A stretch of 11,656 nucleotides of DNA from Candidatus Woesearchaeota archaeon (GTDB taxonomy: Archaea > Nanobdellota > Nanobdellia > Woesearchaeales > WJKR01), in NCBI GenBank assembly GCA_014729015.1, contig WJKR01000019.1, positions 1 to 11,656 on the forward strand, in the 5' to 3' direction. Under the pieces are notes generated by a model. It ran no database searches. It was not told where the DNA came from and was given only the letters and a program-made list of their open reading frames with translations. Positions 11,604 through 11,656 of this stretch are shown piece by piece; position 1 is the stretch's first letter; each line of letters starts with the position of its first letter. The position numbers and the translations under genes were made by a program.

Positions 11604-11656
11604 ATGTTCATCATTGATGAGAAACTCGCCGAACTTGTCGGCATACTGTTAGGTGA
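11604..11656 (+). CDS. Probable LAGLIDADG-family protein, N-terminus only (cut by window end)
   Basis: Only 17 residues are visible: MFIIDEKLAELVGILLG, followed by GA, so the next residue is Asp or Glu. LAELVGILLG(D) matches the first LAGLIDADG helix (commonly LAELIGILLGDG) of archaeal homing endonucleases and related intein or regulatory proteins. A TATA box at the leaderless distance supports the start. In free-standing form these proteins are DNA endonucleases or maturases. It directly follows a tRNA gene with two introns, but the identity rests on one short motif, so other helical N-termini remain possible. Confidence 0.5.
   Translation, partial: MFIIDEKLAELVGILLG

Noticed and set aside
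11493..11656. Minus-strand frame entering from the right edge (reads YADKFGEFLI...NDEHGFRYKK)
   Set aside because: Protein-like in part, but its first stop lies inside the tRNA gene (11493-11495), whereas the plus strand has a TATA box and a LAGLIDADG-like start. It could be reconsidered if the contig were extended.
1..11656. CRISPR array, insertion sequence or transposase, defence system
   Set aside because: No spaced direct repeats, no transposase motifs and no terminal inverted repeats were found on either strand.

Overview
The window is chromosomal DNA of an archaeon. The signs are TATA-box promoters 25-28 bp upstream of start codons (mostly leaderless transcripts), tRNA genes without an encoded CCA, bulge-helix-bulge tRNA introns, an initiator tRNA with the archaeal A1-U72 pair, and an XPD-type Fe-S helicase. 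The proteins are compact, and several are small membrane proteins with zinc ribbons. The seryl-tRNA synthetase and adenylate kinase are of the forms common in bacteria. Together this suggests a DPANN-type lineage (Woesearchaeota-like), but the lineage is my inference from gene style, not from any database comparison.

Layout: (1) 31-1000, minus: a polytopic membrane protein and an overlapping winged-helix protein. (2) 1112-1246, plus: a 44-residue small protein, then a hairpin-T terminator. (3) 1317-4997, minus: adenylate kinase, XPD/DinG-like helicase, nitroreductase with a charged tail, and a two-TM zinc-ribbon protein. Each has its own promoter, sometimes lying in the 3' end of the gene upstream. 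(4) 5056-6768: tRNA-Pro(CGG) and a small zinc-ribbon gene diverge from one AT-rich box; the latter meets serS head-on with no gap. (5) 6849-7715, plus: a zinc-ribbon/two-TM protein and a small membrane protein. (6) 7723-7864, minus: a tRNA-Ser(GCU) gene with two introns. (7) 7952-9916, plus: a large secreted or lipid-anchored transglutaminase-like protein. (8) 9917-10270: a mostly non-coding gap with promoters, a perfect 14-bp palindrome and a possible micro-ORF. (9) 10271-11367, plus: a two-gene operon of a membrane-anchored unknown and a P-loop kinase-like protein. (10) 11401-11536, plus: an initiator tRNA-Met gene with two introns. (11) From 11604: the start of a probable LAGLIDADG-family protein cut by the window edge.

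Most of the content is housekeeping: translation (serS, three tRNAs), nucleotide balance (adk) and DNA repair or unwinding (helicase). The most striking observation is that tRNA-Ser and initiator tRNA-Met each carry two introns at the same two positions (29/30 and 37/38) with the same bulge sequences at the non-canonical site. The exon solution was worked out by hand and restores perfect anticodon stems in both. I found no CRISPR array, insertion sequence, or recognisable defence or secondary-metabolite cluster.
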